The notes beneath the pieces are model-generated. The model did no database searches. It was given only the letters and a program-made list of their open reading frames with translations, and was not told where the DNA came from. The position numbers were made by a program, and so were the translations under genes. From Coccinella septempunctata (lineage: Eukaryota; Arthropoda; Insecta; Coleoptera; Coccinellidae): DNA of 64,000 bases. Shown in pieces: positions 1 through 11,329 of the stretch (positions are counted from its first letter, which is position 1; the number at the start of each line of letters is the position of its first letter). The stretch spans positions 56,384,270 to 56,448,269 of the forward strand of contig NC_058189.1 in NCBI RefSeq assembly GCF_907165205.1. The letters run 5' to 3'.

Positions 1-948
1 TTAGAAATCTGCTAATTGTGCTTTTCATCATTTTTAATCCCATTAGATGCTTGTACGGGGTTTCGGCTTCCTTTCATCGTCCTTTCTGTGCATCCGATTA
101 TTCGGCGGCTTTCTGCCTTAGTTTATAATGTGCAAGCAATTTTTTTCTTTATGTCTTTCGTTGGTATCACTTCCACAGACTCCGAGCAACGTTCCAGAAA
201 AAAAACCTTGTTAGAATCCGCGATTTCTTTGAAACATAGATTAAATTCAACGTTTTATTCTTCGCTACGAGGGTGCAAGCAGGGGTCAGGGCCACCTCCG
301 AGGTTTTTATACTAGTGGAAAAAATTTGGGGCCAAAAAAATTCCAAACTTTTCAGGGATTCTCAACAAGCTGTAACTTGAAGAAAAATGGTCGTACAGCT
401 AATTGGAAGAAAGAAAATAATAGCCTCAAATGTATAGTTTTTGGATCAGATCTTCCAAATTTTTCAGCCTTAGCGGTTTTCGAATAGTCATAAGATTACC
501 ACAGCTAAAAATGCTCTGGCCTCACCACATTGTAGACCAGATTACATGTTCATTCAGCTTCAATGTTGTTCAAAGACCTTGGTTTAGCCACTTCTCACTG
601 AGCTTTCGAACATTGTATGAAAATGGATCATTTGGTATTTGATTATCGATGTCTTAGCAAATAATGGCGACACTAAGAACTAAATATGAATTTCACAAAG
701 TGCATTTAATCTACTACAAGGTTCAGCCATCGTTTTCCTTTTGTATTTTCCACATGAATTTAAATAAGCAAAAAAGAGCTCAACCAAAATCAACATTGGG
801 AAACTTTATCATTGAAAAAATTGAATTTTTCTTATTTTATCATGTTTATTCATCGGATTCAGAAATTGTTCATTTTGTAACTATAGTCGAAGAGGCTCTT
901 GGGATGGGTGTTAGCCACTCCATCGTATATCTTGTAGTGTTTTTTGGG
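1..948. other. Unassigned sequence, no gene recognised
   Basis: Short open frames of 70-100 codons occur on the plus strand, but none has a recognisable domain, splice context or coding signature. I see no inverted repeats or clear repeat boundaries here. It ends at the TA dinucleotide where the first mariner begins. Confidence 0.4.
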
Positions 949-950
949 TA

Positions 951-2197
951 TACGAGGATGTATTGATATCTAGTTAGCCTAGACCAGTTCCATGCATAAA
1001 AAAAATATTGCGTTACCATAGCAACGAACAATAACTCATTAAAAGTGTCAGTGTGAGGTTTGAGGTCAAAAAAGTAAACCAGAGTTACGCAATAAATTAA
1101 AAGAAAGAAGATGTCCACCGAAATTGTGAAAATCGAAAATTTGGAGATCGAGCCATCATCAAGTATCTGTATTTAAAAGGGTCAAGAGGTAAGCAGATTT
1201 ACGAAGATATGCTTAATACCCTTGGGGATCAATGTCCTTCGTATGCGACCATGAAAAATTGGACTGCAAGCTTCAAAAGAGGTAAATTTTCCATTGAAGA
1301 TGATGACCGATCGGGAAGGACAGTTTCTGTGTCAGTCCCCGAAAATATCGATGCAGTTCATGACATGATTTTATCAGATCGTCGAATTGGGCTAAAACGG
1401 ATATCTGAAGCACTGAATATTTCGTACGAACGCGTTCATCATATAGTTCAAGTCAATTTGGATATGAGAAAAATTTCTGCAAAATGGATCCCCAAATGTT
1501 TGAATGTTGACCAGAAGCGTACAAGGATAGAAGCATCGCGTTCGATTTGTGCTCGATTTCAAAACGATGTAGACTTCTGAAACCGAATTGTTACTATGGA
1601 TGAGACATTTCTACGATCCAGAAACAAAGCAACAATCGTTGGAATGGCGACACTCTGGTTCTACAAGAACTAAGAAGTTTCGTGTCCAAAAATCTGGTGG
1701 AAAAGTTCTTGCTTCAGTTTTTTGGGATTGCCATGGAGTAATCATGATTGATTTTTTCGATAAGAGTGAAACAATAACCGGAGATTACTATTCGGCATTA
1801 CTTACCGCTCTATGGAAAAAAATTAAAGAGAAAAGACGCGGAAAGCTATCCAAAGGTGTTTTGTTTATGCAGGACAATGCCCCTGCACACAAATCTCATG
1901 TTGCCATGCAAAAATTAGTGATTTAGGGTTTGAATTACTAAAACACCCCCCTTATTCACCAGATTTGGCTCCATCCGACTATCATCTCTTTCCTCAACTG
2001 AAAAAAGTTTAAAAGGTCGTAAATTTTCTTCCAACGAGGAGGTAATGAAAGCTGTGGAGGTCTGGTTTGCAGAGCAAGAAGAAACATTTTTTTTTGAAAG
2101 GTCTAGAGATGTTGCAGGTTCGCTGTAATAAATGTATCAAATTAAGAGGAGAATATGTTGAGTAATGAAAAATTTTGACATTTTTCAATACGTCGTA
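951..2197 (+). mobile_element. Mariner-family transposon, dead copy 1
   Basis: A Tc1/mariner element of about 1.25 kb flanked by TA. Its left end (TACGAGGATGTATTGATAT) matches the reverse complement of the right end of the copy at 55271-56532. The 3' terminus has lost about 40 bp: the sequence jumps from the region after the ORF directly to a short remnant ending CGTCGTA. The interior encodes a mariner transposase reading plus with several lesions. The right TA and exact end are inferred by comparison with the better-preserved second copy. Confidence 0.85.
1111..2125 (+). pseudogene. Mariner transposase pseudogene (DD34D type)
   Basis: The original start is at 1111 (MSTEIVKI). A one-base deletion near 1145 relative to the second copy shifts the frame. 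The helix-turn-helix half then reads from 1209 (DRSGR.. ISEALNIS.YERVHHI). A TGA at 1578 replaces the Leu codon before NRIVT, and about 9 bases are lost inside the first catalytic block (MDET followed directly by FYDPETKQQS). The second Asp block (MQDNAPAHKS) and third (PPYSPDLAPSDYHLF) are readable, separated by 34 residues, which is the mariner DD34D spacing. A TAG follows MQKLVI at 1924. These lesions make an active enzyme implausible. In the family this enzyme cuts and pastes its own element at TA sites. Confidence 0.9.
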
Positions 2198-2502
2198 TTG
2201 ATCTTTGATGGCACACTAAACATTTCAATAGTTTCCTCGATAATTTTTATCATGTGCTTTTGCGAAAAAGCTCCAAAAGTAGGTACTATATCATTTATTT
2301 TAGTCCACAGTCGAAAGATTTCAATGTGAAAAGGTACCACCCTTAATTTATGCCCTCGGGCAAAAGCAGAAGAAACAGTGGTGAACCATGGTTCGTAGGG
2401 GGACATTTTGTATGGTTGATTCCAATCTACCCTAACATGGGGAGGGGGTTGAATGACACCCTGTTTGAAAGAAAATTCGATTGCTTCTCCCAGATTGAAC
2501 AT
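2185..2502 (-). other. Unrecognised 105-codon open frame
   Basis: A minus-strand open frame starting MFNLGEAIEFSFK and ending at a stop inside the mariner end. It contains a hydrophilic, mixed-composition stretch (PPPHVRVDWNQPYKMS) that looks less repeat-like than its neighbours, but I recognise no domain. The stop lies in transposon sequence, so if it were a real exon the mariner has replaced its natural end. It could equally be chance. Confidence 0.2.
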
Positions 2503-2510
2503 TCAGTCAG

Positions 2511-3096
2511 TTAGAACAAAATTTCTGGCAGCACCACAGCTAAGGGATGGATGAAAAACAATATCATCTCAAGATTCCCTGTCAGAAGGTCGATGATTTT
2601 ATTTCTTCTAACTTTCATTAATATCATGGATAAAGCACAATGGAAACGGGGAATCATAATATGAATGGATATTTTTCTATTTGATTCGTTTTCTCCACTT
2701 ATCTAAAGGCTGCATCACACACGCATTACCGAGCATAACAAATCATTGTCGAAGTAGTGACAGCGGTATTTGTTATCGAATTATATCCACATAACAATAT
2801 GATGGAAATACAAGGCTGTGATTATTATGCAACTAGTCGCAACAGAAAACACATATATTTCAAGGAATAATTTCAACATGCTCGAGCCATCTTTCTAATC
2901 AATCTTATATCCCGAGGCTAATACTAGGTGTATTCTTACGTCTTATATCCTACTTCTCGGTGTTTTGTCACATTTATTAATCCGGGTAAGATCGAGAGGA
3001 TATCAGATAACACCTGTATCGAAAGCACAGGAGTAAAATCTAATGAATAAGCAACATTTCGTCCATTCAGAGTGTCGGAATTTAACACGAATTTTA
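2511..3096. other. Unassigned sequence between mariner and a long-TIR element
   Basis: AT-rich non-coding sequence with no gene, transposase remnant or inverted repeat that I can identify. Confidence 0.3.
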
Positions 3097-3935
3097 CAGG
3101 GTGTATTTGAGGCTATTTTTCAGCAGAAGGTAGAAGTTGAAAAAAAATTAAAAATGATTATCCACTGAAATTGATCCTAATACGACCCTAGACCGTTTGT
3201 TAGCTGAATTATTGCAAAGCAGTGGGAAAAAACTTTTCTCCTGATTCGACCATGTGGTTTCGTTTAGGATATTGGCTCATTCGATATTTTCGTGGTAATG
3301 AAAATGGAAACTTGGGATTGCCGAATTGTTAATTCTCATTATTTTTTAGTTACTTACACGATTTTGTGAAATTGGCTCATTTCAATACAAACTGACAAAA
3401 GAGACTTAGGACACAAGTGTGAAAAATTGAATAATACTTCGAAATCTCACCAATAAAATTCGTTTAAATTATTCACGAATTTTTTCACAATGAGCATCAC
3501 AATCTTCTTGTTCAAATATTCCAACAATCGTCGTAAAAATGGTATGAAATGGGGAAACATCATAGCACTTTTTCAACATAACTAAAATAAGCACTGCCTC
3601 GATTTTTCACATTTTTTTTTTCACCCTAAATTGCATGATACAACAATTATGATTCTCTCAAAAGTGACCTGATATATCTTATCCGAAGAACTTGGTACTG
3701 AACCATTCATTGTCCAGCCATATGTTTATTTTTTGTTTCGTTTTTGCGATGCCGGATTCACCTTCCACAGTCCCGTACTTGAAATTCAATGAAATTTTTT
3801 CGAACTTCTAGGGGTTGTATCTCAGCCATCTTGGATATTTTATATGGATAATTTTTGGTTATGACTTATTTTGATTTTGATATTTTGAGTTCTACATTCT
3901 ATCGAAAAAAAAGCCTGACCTTTGAAAACACCTTG
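3097..3935. mobile_element. Non-autonomous inverted-repeat element, family 6 copy 1
   Basis: Begins CAGGGTGTATTTGAGG and ends with the inverted form (TTTGAAAACACCTTG), flanked by TA. About 839 bp of it is shared with 49183-50015 in the same orientation, and a shortened reverse-orientation copy lies at 6015-6375. No coding capacity was seen. The low-divergence pair and the shared ends define it as a transposon family rather than a chance repeat. Confidence 0.75.
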
Positions 3936-4097
3936 TATATCAGTGACGGAGATAGATAAAAGGGGTATTTCATAAAATTATTTCTAATTTTTGACTCCTC
4001 AAATAGAGAAGAAAAGAGTTTAAATTTTAGTAACTTTGAATCATTTCAGTTATTAGTTGGAAAAGCAAGGAATATTTATATTATTGTTTTTTCTTTA

Positions 4098-4278
4098 TTA
4101 TGTACAAGGATGTACAGGATGGGCAAAATTCACAAAATCTATAGGAGCTAGAAGAAAACGGATGACATATTCTCGAGCTGTTTTTTCCTGACTAATCCAA
4201 ATATGATAACAGAATCGGCGTATCATTTCTATAGGTTTCGAGTTTTGAACAAAGATTAAAAAATTGCCATTTTCAATA
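4098..4278 (+). repeat. Left member of a ~175-bp direct repeat
   Basis: This stretch (from ACAAGGATGTACAGGATGGG) recurs with few differences at 5210-5390. The two copies bracket the pogo-like element at 4279-5207. The left copy is cut exactly at the element's left TA. Confidence 0.75.
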
Positions 4279-5207
4279 GAGTCATTCGGGGCAACAGTGC
4301 GCACTTTTGCCTTTCAAGCCATACCCTGTCTCAAATGTTGAAGCTAGGAATATTAAAACATATTCATAAGATAGAGAATTTTCTAATCTATAGAGAAGCA
4401 TCAAAAAGCAAACAAACAAAAACGTTCTTTTTTCGCAAAAAAAAATTTAATAGTGAAAGTCGGAGTGCGTTCACATGCCCCGTATTGCGGGTCAGTGTGC
4501 GCACCCTCACGGAGTAAGTGAACGCAGTGCTTAGTGAACCACACAATCAAAACAAATTACAAAATAATATCATCAAAATGTTACAATATTAGAGAAATGC
4601 TGTTTATTGTCAATGTAGAAGCGCCTTTTTACAAGCAGTGCATTATTGTTCGTGCCACCATTCCTGGTGAACACAACACTTGATACATTCCCCTGTTGGT
4701 GGCCCTTCATATTTTTCTGAACAAATAGGACAATATTGATCGAGGCTTAACCAAGAAAATCAACAATGTCATAATTTATTCCTCACTGATCAAATACCCA
4801 TATAATGAATCTATGCGCACACTTACCCGCGCAAACTTTCCCCAGTAAGCCAAGATTTGAATTGACGTTCTTATAGAATTGTGCAGCTAAGAGAACCAAA
4901 AATTTTTAATTATATATTTAGATTAATATGCGCATAATCGAATAAAATATTGTTTAACACTGTAGGATTCGGAACTTGGACTTGGCACAATTTGAAGAGA
5001 TGCTAAAAATTAGCAAGAAAACTAGTAAATTTGATTGATTGCAAATAAAAAGTTAACGAAACGTCGCACGGCGCACTCCTATGAAAAACTAATTTGGCGA
5101 TTCTGCGCCCTTGCTTCACCCGAATGAATCCCTCTTTCATACATTGCCTAGTCGAGACATACGCACTGCGCACACTACCCTCTGCGCTCAGTTACCCCGA
5201 AAGACTC
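4279..5207 (-). mobile_element. Pogo-like (Tc1/mariner superfamily) deletion derivative
   Basis: A 929-bp segment with imperfect inverted ends: GAGTCATTCGGGGCAAC on the left and the inverse of GAGTCTTTCGGGGTAAC on the right. TA lies on both sides (4277-4278 and 5208-5209). The only recognisable coding remnant is a zinc finger on the minus strand at about 4648-4722. TA target sites and a C-terminal finger of this kind both fit pogo/Tigger-type elements. The DDE domain is missing. Family assignment is inference. Confidence 0.6.
4645..4722 (-). pseudogene. PHD-like zinc-finger remnant of a transposase C-terminus
   Basis: Minus-strand translation gives CPICSEKYEGPPTGE, then CIKCCVHQEWWHEQ and a stop. 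This Cys2..Cys2-WWH arrangement resembles the C-terminal finger of many insect DDE_1 (pogo/jerky-like) transposase-derived proteins, which usually read C..C.E.Y..PP..DWIQC..C..WWH. The final Cys expected after WWHE is replaced by Gln and a stop, so the finger is incomplete. It is too short to appear as a normal ORF. Confidence 0.6.
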
Positions 5208-5209
5208 TA

Positions 5210-5390
5210 CAAGGATGTACAGAATAGGCAAAATTCACAAAAACTATAGGAGCTAGAAGAACACGGATGACACATTCTCGAGCTTTTTTTTCCTGACTAA
5301 TCCAAATATGAAAACAGAATCGGCCTATCATTTCTATAGGTTTCGAGTTTTGAACAAGTTTAAGAAATTGCCATTTTTAATATCTAATGC
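5210..5390 (+). repeat. Right member of a ~175-bp direct repeat
   Basis: Near copy of 4098-4278, beginning immediately after the right TA of the pogo-like element and continuing to CCATTTTTAAT. The duplication is far longer than a TA target duplication. Confidence 0.75.
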
Positions 5391-6014
5391 TGAATTAATC
5401 GCTTGTTTCAACCTACCTATTCGAAAATCATCAATCAGGCACTTTCACTTTTTTATGAGCCATTCCAATATGATTTTGTTGAAGTTTTCGATCCAGTCAT
5501 TTTCAAGATACGACAGGGATTTCTGATTTTTCAAATGTTAACTATAATTGATAGTTCTTTTATCTTGCTGTAAATTTTTTGCTGTTTTCGAAAATGTATT
5601 ATCATATGTAACCATATTCACCTAAATATTTCATGATAGAAAAAATGAACATTTTCCTACTTTTTCTTCCACTATTGTGTGGTGAAATTAGCCCTAAATG
5701 AAGCTAAATTTCATTTCTGAATTTGTAACAGTAAATTATTATTATCATAATATATGAATGAAGGATTTCCATGAAGAAGATCGAGAAAATTAATCCGAAA
5801 ATAAAATGAATCAAAAAAAGGTATTAATTTAGTTGAGGAATGAAGGAACATTGTGAAAGAAGCGAAGAGCATCTGAGAGATTTCAACGATCGATCAAGGC
5901 AGAAACTGTAGGCTACCGCCACCTCAACGAATGGCTTATATTGCTACTGAAAGAAACCCGGTCCCTAATTTATCTATACTATTTAGTATTGTGCATCAGC
6001 GATATTGGTTTACA
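5391..6014. other. Unassigned AT-rich sequence
   Basis: No gene or clear repeat boundary seen between the direct repeat and the reversed family-6 copy. Confidence 0.3.
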
Positions 6015-6375
6015 CAGGGTTTTTTGAAAGATGAGCCTCTTCTGACAGAGGTAGAAGTCATCAAAATAAGTTATTCACCAAAAATTGTCTATAAACGTAG
6101 ATATCTAGATATGGCTGGACAATGAATGGTCCAGTACATCCAATTCTATCTGGTTGGTTGCATTTGGTCACTTGAAAAATTGTTGTATCTTGCTATTTGG
6201 GGCGAGAATAGTGAAGAAAATTGAGAGAGTTCATTGAAAGTGCCTATGTTGACAAAGTGCTATATTATTGCTATCCTATTTCACCCTATAGTTAAAGGGT
6301 TCAAACAAGAAGAAGATTGTGATGACCAATGTGAATAATTTAGACGAATTTATTGGTGAGATTTTGAACTAATAT
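6015..6375 (-). mobile_element. Family 6 inverted-repeat element, deleted reverse copy
   Basis: Starts CAGGGTTTTTTGAAAGATG, the inverse of the right end of 3097-3935. It shares the internal words TGGCTGGACAATGAATGG and ATTTATTGGTGAGATTTTG in reverse orientation. It is less than half the length of the other copies, so it is internally deleted or truncated. Confidence 0.6.
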
Positions 6376-6561
6376 TCTTTGTTCTTGAACTGTTACTTGA
6401 ACTGATCAAATTCATATTGAGAGGGGAGCAACCCTGATTGAAGTATCATTCACCGATGTAATTGAAGAAAATTTAAGCTGAAAAGCTTATAAATATATAG
6501 GGTTGATTCGCTCAGCACAATTAATGATGACCCCGGAAGATGATGCGCAGAACATAGTATA

Positions 6562-7398
6562 CAGGGTGAGTCTTTCACTCGTACAAATATTTTAACTTTT
6601 AATATCAGTAGATTCTTGATACCAAAAGAAATACTTTTTTCCTTTACCATTTTTTCCGAATCGTCTCGGTTTGAAAGATACAGGCTGTTGAAAAACCATA
6701 AAAAAATGTTATTTTCAGTTCTCTCATAAATATGAATTTCGGGATATAGTTTTTCATTTATTTGATGAAGCTTTATCGAACACAAGATATCACCCACGTC
6801 TTCCAGTTTTCTCATTATGACCATAAACCATACCATAAAAATACCGAAAATTAAAAAACCCAAGTCTTGAAACTAAGTTGGACGCTATCTAATGAACACT
6901 TGAACGTTTTGTAAAATAAAAGTTTTCGTCATATTTTAACGTATAATGCGCTGTTTTTGAGTAATTTGATGTTCATTAATAAAAATATCTGTGTTATTTG
7001 AAAAATTGAGTACTTTGATCGCATGCAACTCTTCTTAAAAGATCCACAGATGTGTAGTGTCATAGATTTAGCGTGTAAGTCCGAAGGGACCTTTGTTTTT
7101 CCAGGGTTGGCATAGCTCATTATGAAAACTTAAAATGACTATATCTTTTAATCAGGGCAGAATCGCAAAAAATGGTAAAGGAAAAAAGTGTTTCTTTTGG
7201 CCTGAAGAATCTACTCTGAAAAGATTTGTACGAGTACGTTTGTAAAATTGAACTAAAAATAAAATTTTTCATGGTTTTTCAACAGCCTGTATCTCTCAAA
7301 CCGAGCCGATTCGGAAAAAATGGTAAAGGAAAAAAGTGTTTCTTTCGGCCTCAAGAATCTACTCTTAAAAGATTTGTACGAGTCAAAGGCTCACCCCG
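6562..7398. mobile_element. Long-inverted-repeat element, family 1 copy A
   Basis: Begins CAGGGTGAGTCTTTCACTCG and ends with the inverted form (CGAGTCAAAGGCTCACCCCG). The inverted arms extend about 150 bp inward: the left block around CAGGCTGTTGAAAAACCAT has its complement near 7270-7290. A second partial copy of the right arm lies at about 7140-7235, so the element is internally rearranged. No coding capacity. Related copies lie at 12810, 48634 and about 52479. Confidence 0.75.
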
Positions 7399-8214
7399 AA
7401 TATGGAGATTACAAGGATACAAATAAGAAAAAGAACCCCTAATCAGTTTTGGCACACTTCTCGTTTCAACGAGCACCGAATCGATTAAGACCGGTGACCT
7501 TGGCAAATAATCATAGAATTCAACTAACCTTTTAGCGACGGAAAGGAGAGAGAATGTGACATCACGTACTGAATCCAATAACCACACCACGAACCATCGT
7601 AGCTAACAACAGGTGAGTCGCGCTGGTACTGAACCCGAACAGCATCCTTACACCTGTACCACAATTGTGATCTCTGGTTCGCGGTGCGGCCACTGGGGGC
7701 GCTACCTGTCAGTGTTTCCGGGTACCCGGATCCCCTCTATCTTCCGTGTACGCCTTCAATATTTCATATTGGTTATTTCTACGGCTACGAGCTGATGGTA
7801 ACCAATATTTAGAGAGGGAGGAGCTGTTTCCCTTCTTGGTCACCTATCAGAGAGTTGTCTTAATTGGAGTGTTAAGGTTGAGTAATTAGAATCGAAGGAG
7901 GTATTTGTGTATTTTTGCTGGTGGAGGTTTATTACACTGGTTTTAGCACGTTTGGTTCACGTAATAGCTGCACTGCACACAGCGTGTCCCAACTGTTCAT
8001 TACTATTAGCACTAATTCATTTTTCCTGGATTTCATCTCCCTATTTCACCCCTTGATGACCCTGGTGCTACCCCCTCAATATACCTAATGTGGGTTGAGT
8101 GACACATCATTTCGTAGACATTTTCGATCTGGATTTTATCGAATTTTTGAGATTAGATATAACAGAAAAAATTAAATTTTTCATGTGTAATTATGATTTG
8201 TCATGTCTACGAGA
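7399..8214. other. Unassigned sequence; first 75 bp shared with 13499-13575
   Basis: The bases directly after copy A (AAGAAAAAGAACCCCTAATC, then TTTTGGCACACTTCTCG) also follow copy B at 13499. The rest is unique, somewhat GC-richer sequence around 7600-7760 with no recognised gene. Confidence 0.4.
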
Positions 8215-8222
8215 CGTAGAAG
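8215..8222. repeat. hAT-1 left target-site duplication
   Basis: CGTAGAAG immediately before the left terminus. It is identical to 10174-10181. Confidence 0.92.
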
Positions 8223-10173
8223 CAGTGGCGGATTAACCTAACTGGGGGCCCTAAGCGCAAGACCAATCTGGGGCCCCTACTAAGAATACAATGTAGGACA
8301 TAGACATATCTTATGTAAATACATACCTAGGACTTTTGTTTCAATTGTCTATGAAGTGAGTTAAGCTACTCTGTACTTATATCTTTATTTCAATACGAAC
8401 AAAAAAAAAAGGGTTGGGATAAAATTAATAAGAAAAATAAATAAGCATATTTGAATAATTGAAAATATATAGAAGATATAGAAACTAATGCAACTATTTT
8501 ATTCTACAAGAAAAAAAACATAACACTACTGAACAAAATTGAAAAATTCATAAAAACGACCATAACAAAATGAATGGAACATTTTTTTATTTAATTTCAA
8601 TGAAATAAAAAATCGCTTCTATTTTGGTTATAGGTTTCTCATGATCACTTACACTCAATTGCAATAGGACCTTTCTAATATTTTTGTAGCTATCAGCTAA
8701 GGCACAAACTGCATCAGCTCTTGATGACCATCTAGTATCTCAGATTCTCTTGATATGTTTAGCTTTGTCAAGTTGTTTTGCAAAATATTCCATCGTCTTG
8801 TTGAGGCAGAGAAATAAATACATAAATTTTAAACGAAACAGAAATAATGTATGGCAGCTCGACATGATTCGGCTGCTGAGTTCCCCACTAAATTGAGAGT
8901 GGCTGACGCAAGGTAATAGGCTGTTGGACCGAATTCAGATAAGTACCTATTCAATGCAGGACAAAAAATTCCCTTCCCATTAGATTTCTCCCAAAGAAGA
9001 CAATAGTTTCACAGTATCGACAATCTGTTTTTAGAATTTCACGCCAATAATATTTCTCTGCATCTAACTGTTTCATTAATTCTGTGTCAATGCGTCCAAC
9101 AGTCATGCATCGTCTTCTGAATGAACACATTGCAGATATGTGTTCATTTTGAACATATTTCTCAAGTCACTGAAACCAGTTGCCAGTTTTGTGGTTTTTG
9201 AAAACCATGTTTGCAAACATAACAGTAAACAGCATTCGTTGTCTCTGAAAATATCAGCCATTCTCGTCTTTCTTTCGAACCATTGATTTTCACTGTGTAA
9301 AAATCTGCTTCTTGTAATTGCCTTCGATAAATCCTCTTTTATTTGGTTCATTAATTGATGGTACACTCACTTTATAGATAACAATAGTCGTGCTGGGGGT
9401 GTCACGTACGGAATTTTCATTTTCTCCTTCCTTCTCCTTCAACTGCGTTGTGGTACTCCCTGGGTTCAAATTTTCATTCCCCTGTTTTGAAACAGAGTTA
9501 GATTCAGCAGCCACTAAAAATGAAGATGAGAAATTCTTCTGTTTTACACATTGCTCCTCTCGTTGTCTCCGTTTTTTTCGCTTTTCAACACTCAAAAATG
9601 TTAAAAAATATGGGAAAAAGTTCGCATGAATTTGTAGGCCGAGGCACAATCTTTCTTTTGAGCGTTCACCCCGATAGTTGGCGAAGCGAATTCCATAGGC
9701 CTGCAATTAGGGACTACACTCTTGTCAGACATAAAAACAAGCCCTATTTCTTCTGGGAATAGATATCATAAAATATGGGGTAGAAAGTTGGGCTCGAAAT
9801 TATAATGCGAATGATTGGTAAAAATTGCCAGATGTAGGATTGGAACAGCGTCGTCAAAACGAATAAGAAAACACTATCAGGTCGGGTGTGGTGCAATTTT
9901 TGGTGTTTGCAATAAAATTACGATAAACAATTTTTTTCCCATGAACACGGGGATTTTTCGGAGAGCTGGGGGGGCCCTATAGTTCCCAAAACGTCCCCAA
10001 CGGATAAGAAAGCACGGTCGTGTGGAGTGCAATTCTTATGATCTGTAATGAAATTCTGACAACTTTTTTTTTGGTCCGACGGAAACGGATATTTTTCGTA
10101 GAACCGGGGGGCCCCTTTTTAGTTGGGGGCCCTTAGCGCGCGCTTAGTGCGCTACTGTGATAATCCGCCACTG
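8223..10173 (-). mobile_element. hAT transposon relic (hAT-1) with exact 8-bp TSD
   Basis: A 1951-bp element with terminal inverted repeats CAGTGGCGGATTAACC and, inverted, CAGTGGCGGATTATC, bounded by identical CGTAGAAG octamers. Subterminal GGGGGCCC-rich sequence (GGGGGCCCTAAGCGC) is repeated in inverted form near the right end. Decayed transposase of the zinc-finger MYM/DUF4371-type hAT group reads on the minus strand. CA..TG ends plus an 8-bp duplication are diagnostic of hAT. Confidence 0.93.
8640..9420 (-). pseudogene. hAT transposase pseudogene (ZMYM1-like/DUF4371)
   Basis: Minus-strand translation in broken frames includes a block reading KHIKRI, a stop, then DTRWSSRADAV, matching the conserved (K)R-S-DTRW-S-ADAV motif of ZMYM1-like hAT transposases. 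Upstream blocks include IDTELMKQLDAEKYYWREIL, typical of the region before the catalytic core in that group. Several stops and frame changes interrupt it, and the N-terminal zinc finger and C-terminal dimerisation domain are not visible. Non-functional. Confidence 0.75.
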
Positions 10174-10181
10174 CGTAGAAG
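10174..10181. repeat. hAT-1 right target-site duplication
   Basis: CGTAGAAG directly after the right terminus, an exact match to 8215-8222. Confidence 0.92.
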
Positions 10182-10409
10182 TTACATTCATGAGTTATTC
10201 AAAATGGCGTCATTACATTTTTGTGCCAGAAATGGATAAACTGTTTGTTGTTGAGGAGGACTTGGTCATTGATGGAGTTTTTTATCATCCCTTCATTCAT
10301 TATAGGGATGAACTTGTTGAACCTATTGAATTCCAATTTTCACCTTTTTATATAAAAAGGAGGAGTCCGGGAGACTTGCTCAGGTGGGAGACTTGAACCA
10401 CCTCAAATA

Positions 10410-11222
10410 CAATGCGCAAAAAAATTAACGCACATTCTGAAAATCTCAATTTTAATGAAAGTAAACTCTACATTGACTTTATAACTTATTTTTTATGTTC
10501 TCTCGGGAAGGTTTTGAACGAAACAAGACACATTAAATGGAAGAAAAATTCAGGATTTCACAGAATCTTATGTGAAAGAAGAGAAATGAACAATTTTCAC
10601 AATACTGAAATGCTGATAAGTGATTAAATGCTTGGTATTTCCACCCCTTGCGTTAATTACAGCTCGGCAACGACGGTTCATACTCAAAATGAGTGATCTT
10701 AAAATGTTCTGATCTAATCCTTCCCAGATCTTTCCGAGTTGGATTCCTAAGTCATTAAGAGTAGCTGGATGATTTTCTGAACTTCTCAGCCTTCTATTGA
10801 GATTTGAGATCTGGACTTCTTGCTGGCCATTCCATTCGAGAGACTGCAACCTCTTCAAGGTACTCCTGAACGATGCGAGCACGATAGGGTCTGGCATTAT
10901 CGTCCATAAAAATGAAATTTTCACCAATGTATGGGGCAAATGGCACTACATGCTCTTCAAGAATGTTCTTTATATACTTATCAGCATTGATAGCTCCATT
11001 ATCAATGCAGTCAAAGATATTCCACCCCATACCATAATCGATCCTCCCCCGAAACCAGTAGTATTCAGGAAATTGCACTGAGCATATCTTTCATGTGGAC
11101 GTCTGTATACAAGGGAACGTCGATCACAATGGTAGAGGCAGAATCTAGACTCATTTGTGAAGGGAACTCTTTCCCAATCGTCCTCTTCCCATGGATATGC
11201 TCTCTCGCAAAATCCAGGATCT
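10410..11222 (-). mobile_element. Tc1-type transposon, 5'-truncated copy
   Basis: The element's 3' end lies on the left, where it begins CAATGCGCAAAAAAATTAAC, matching the inverted terminus of the full copy at 16877-18403 with one change. Homology to that copy runs to about 11222 and stops inside the transposase coding region near LDFAREH. The other terminus and the helix-turn-helix region are missing. Frame breaks are present. Confidence 0.88.
10625..11222 (-). pseudogene. Tc1-type transposase fragment
   Basis: Minus-strand blocks include FMDDNARPYRARIVQEYL (second catalytic Asp) and MEWPARSPDL. The expected NPIEQVWD block is disrupted by a frame change, and the C-terminal MNRRCRAVINARGGNTK follows in another frame. 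The upstream part (LDFAREHIHGKRTIGKEF) is again shifted. It is the truncated sister of 17158-18188. Confidence 0.85.
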
Positions 11223-11329
11223 GAATGAGGATGATCCCGATCGCTGACTCCAGTTCTGTGAAGTCGTGAGTGAAATGATTAACGGTAATTAAAACACCAT
11301 GTTTTTAGGACGAAAGTTCATTTTACCTT

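Noticed and set aside
16..966. Three plus-strand open frames of 70-100 codons near the left edge
   Set aside because: Low-complexity or aromatic-rich translations, no domain, no splice partners; consistent with chance frames in AT-rich DNA.
9390..9762. Plus-strand frames of about 80 codons inside hAT-1
   Set aside because: They are shadows opposite the decayed transposase, which reads on the minus strand.
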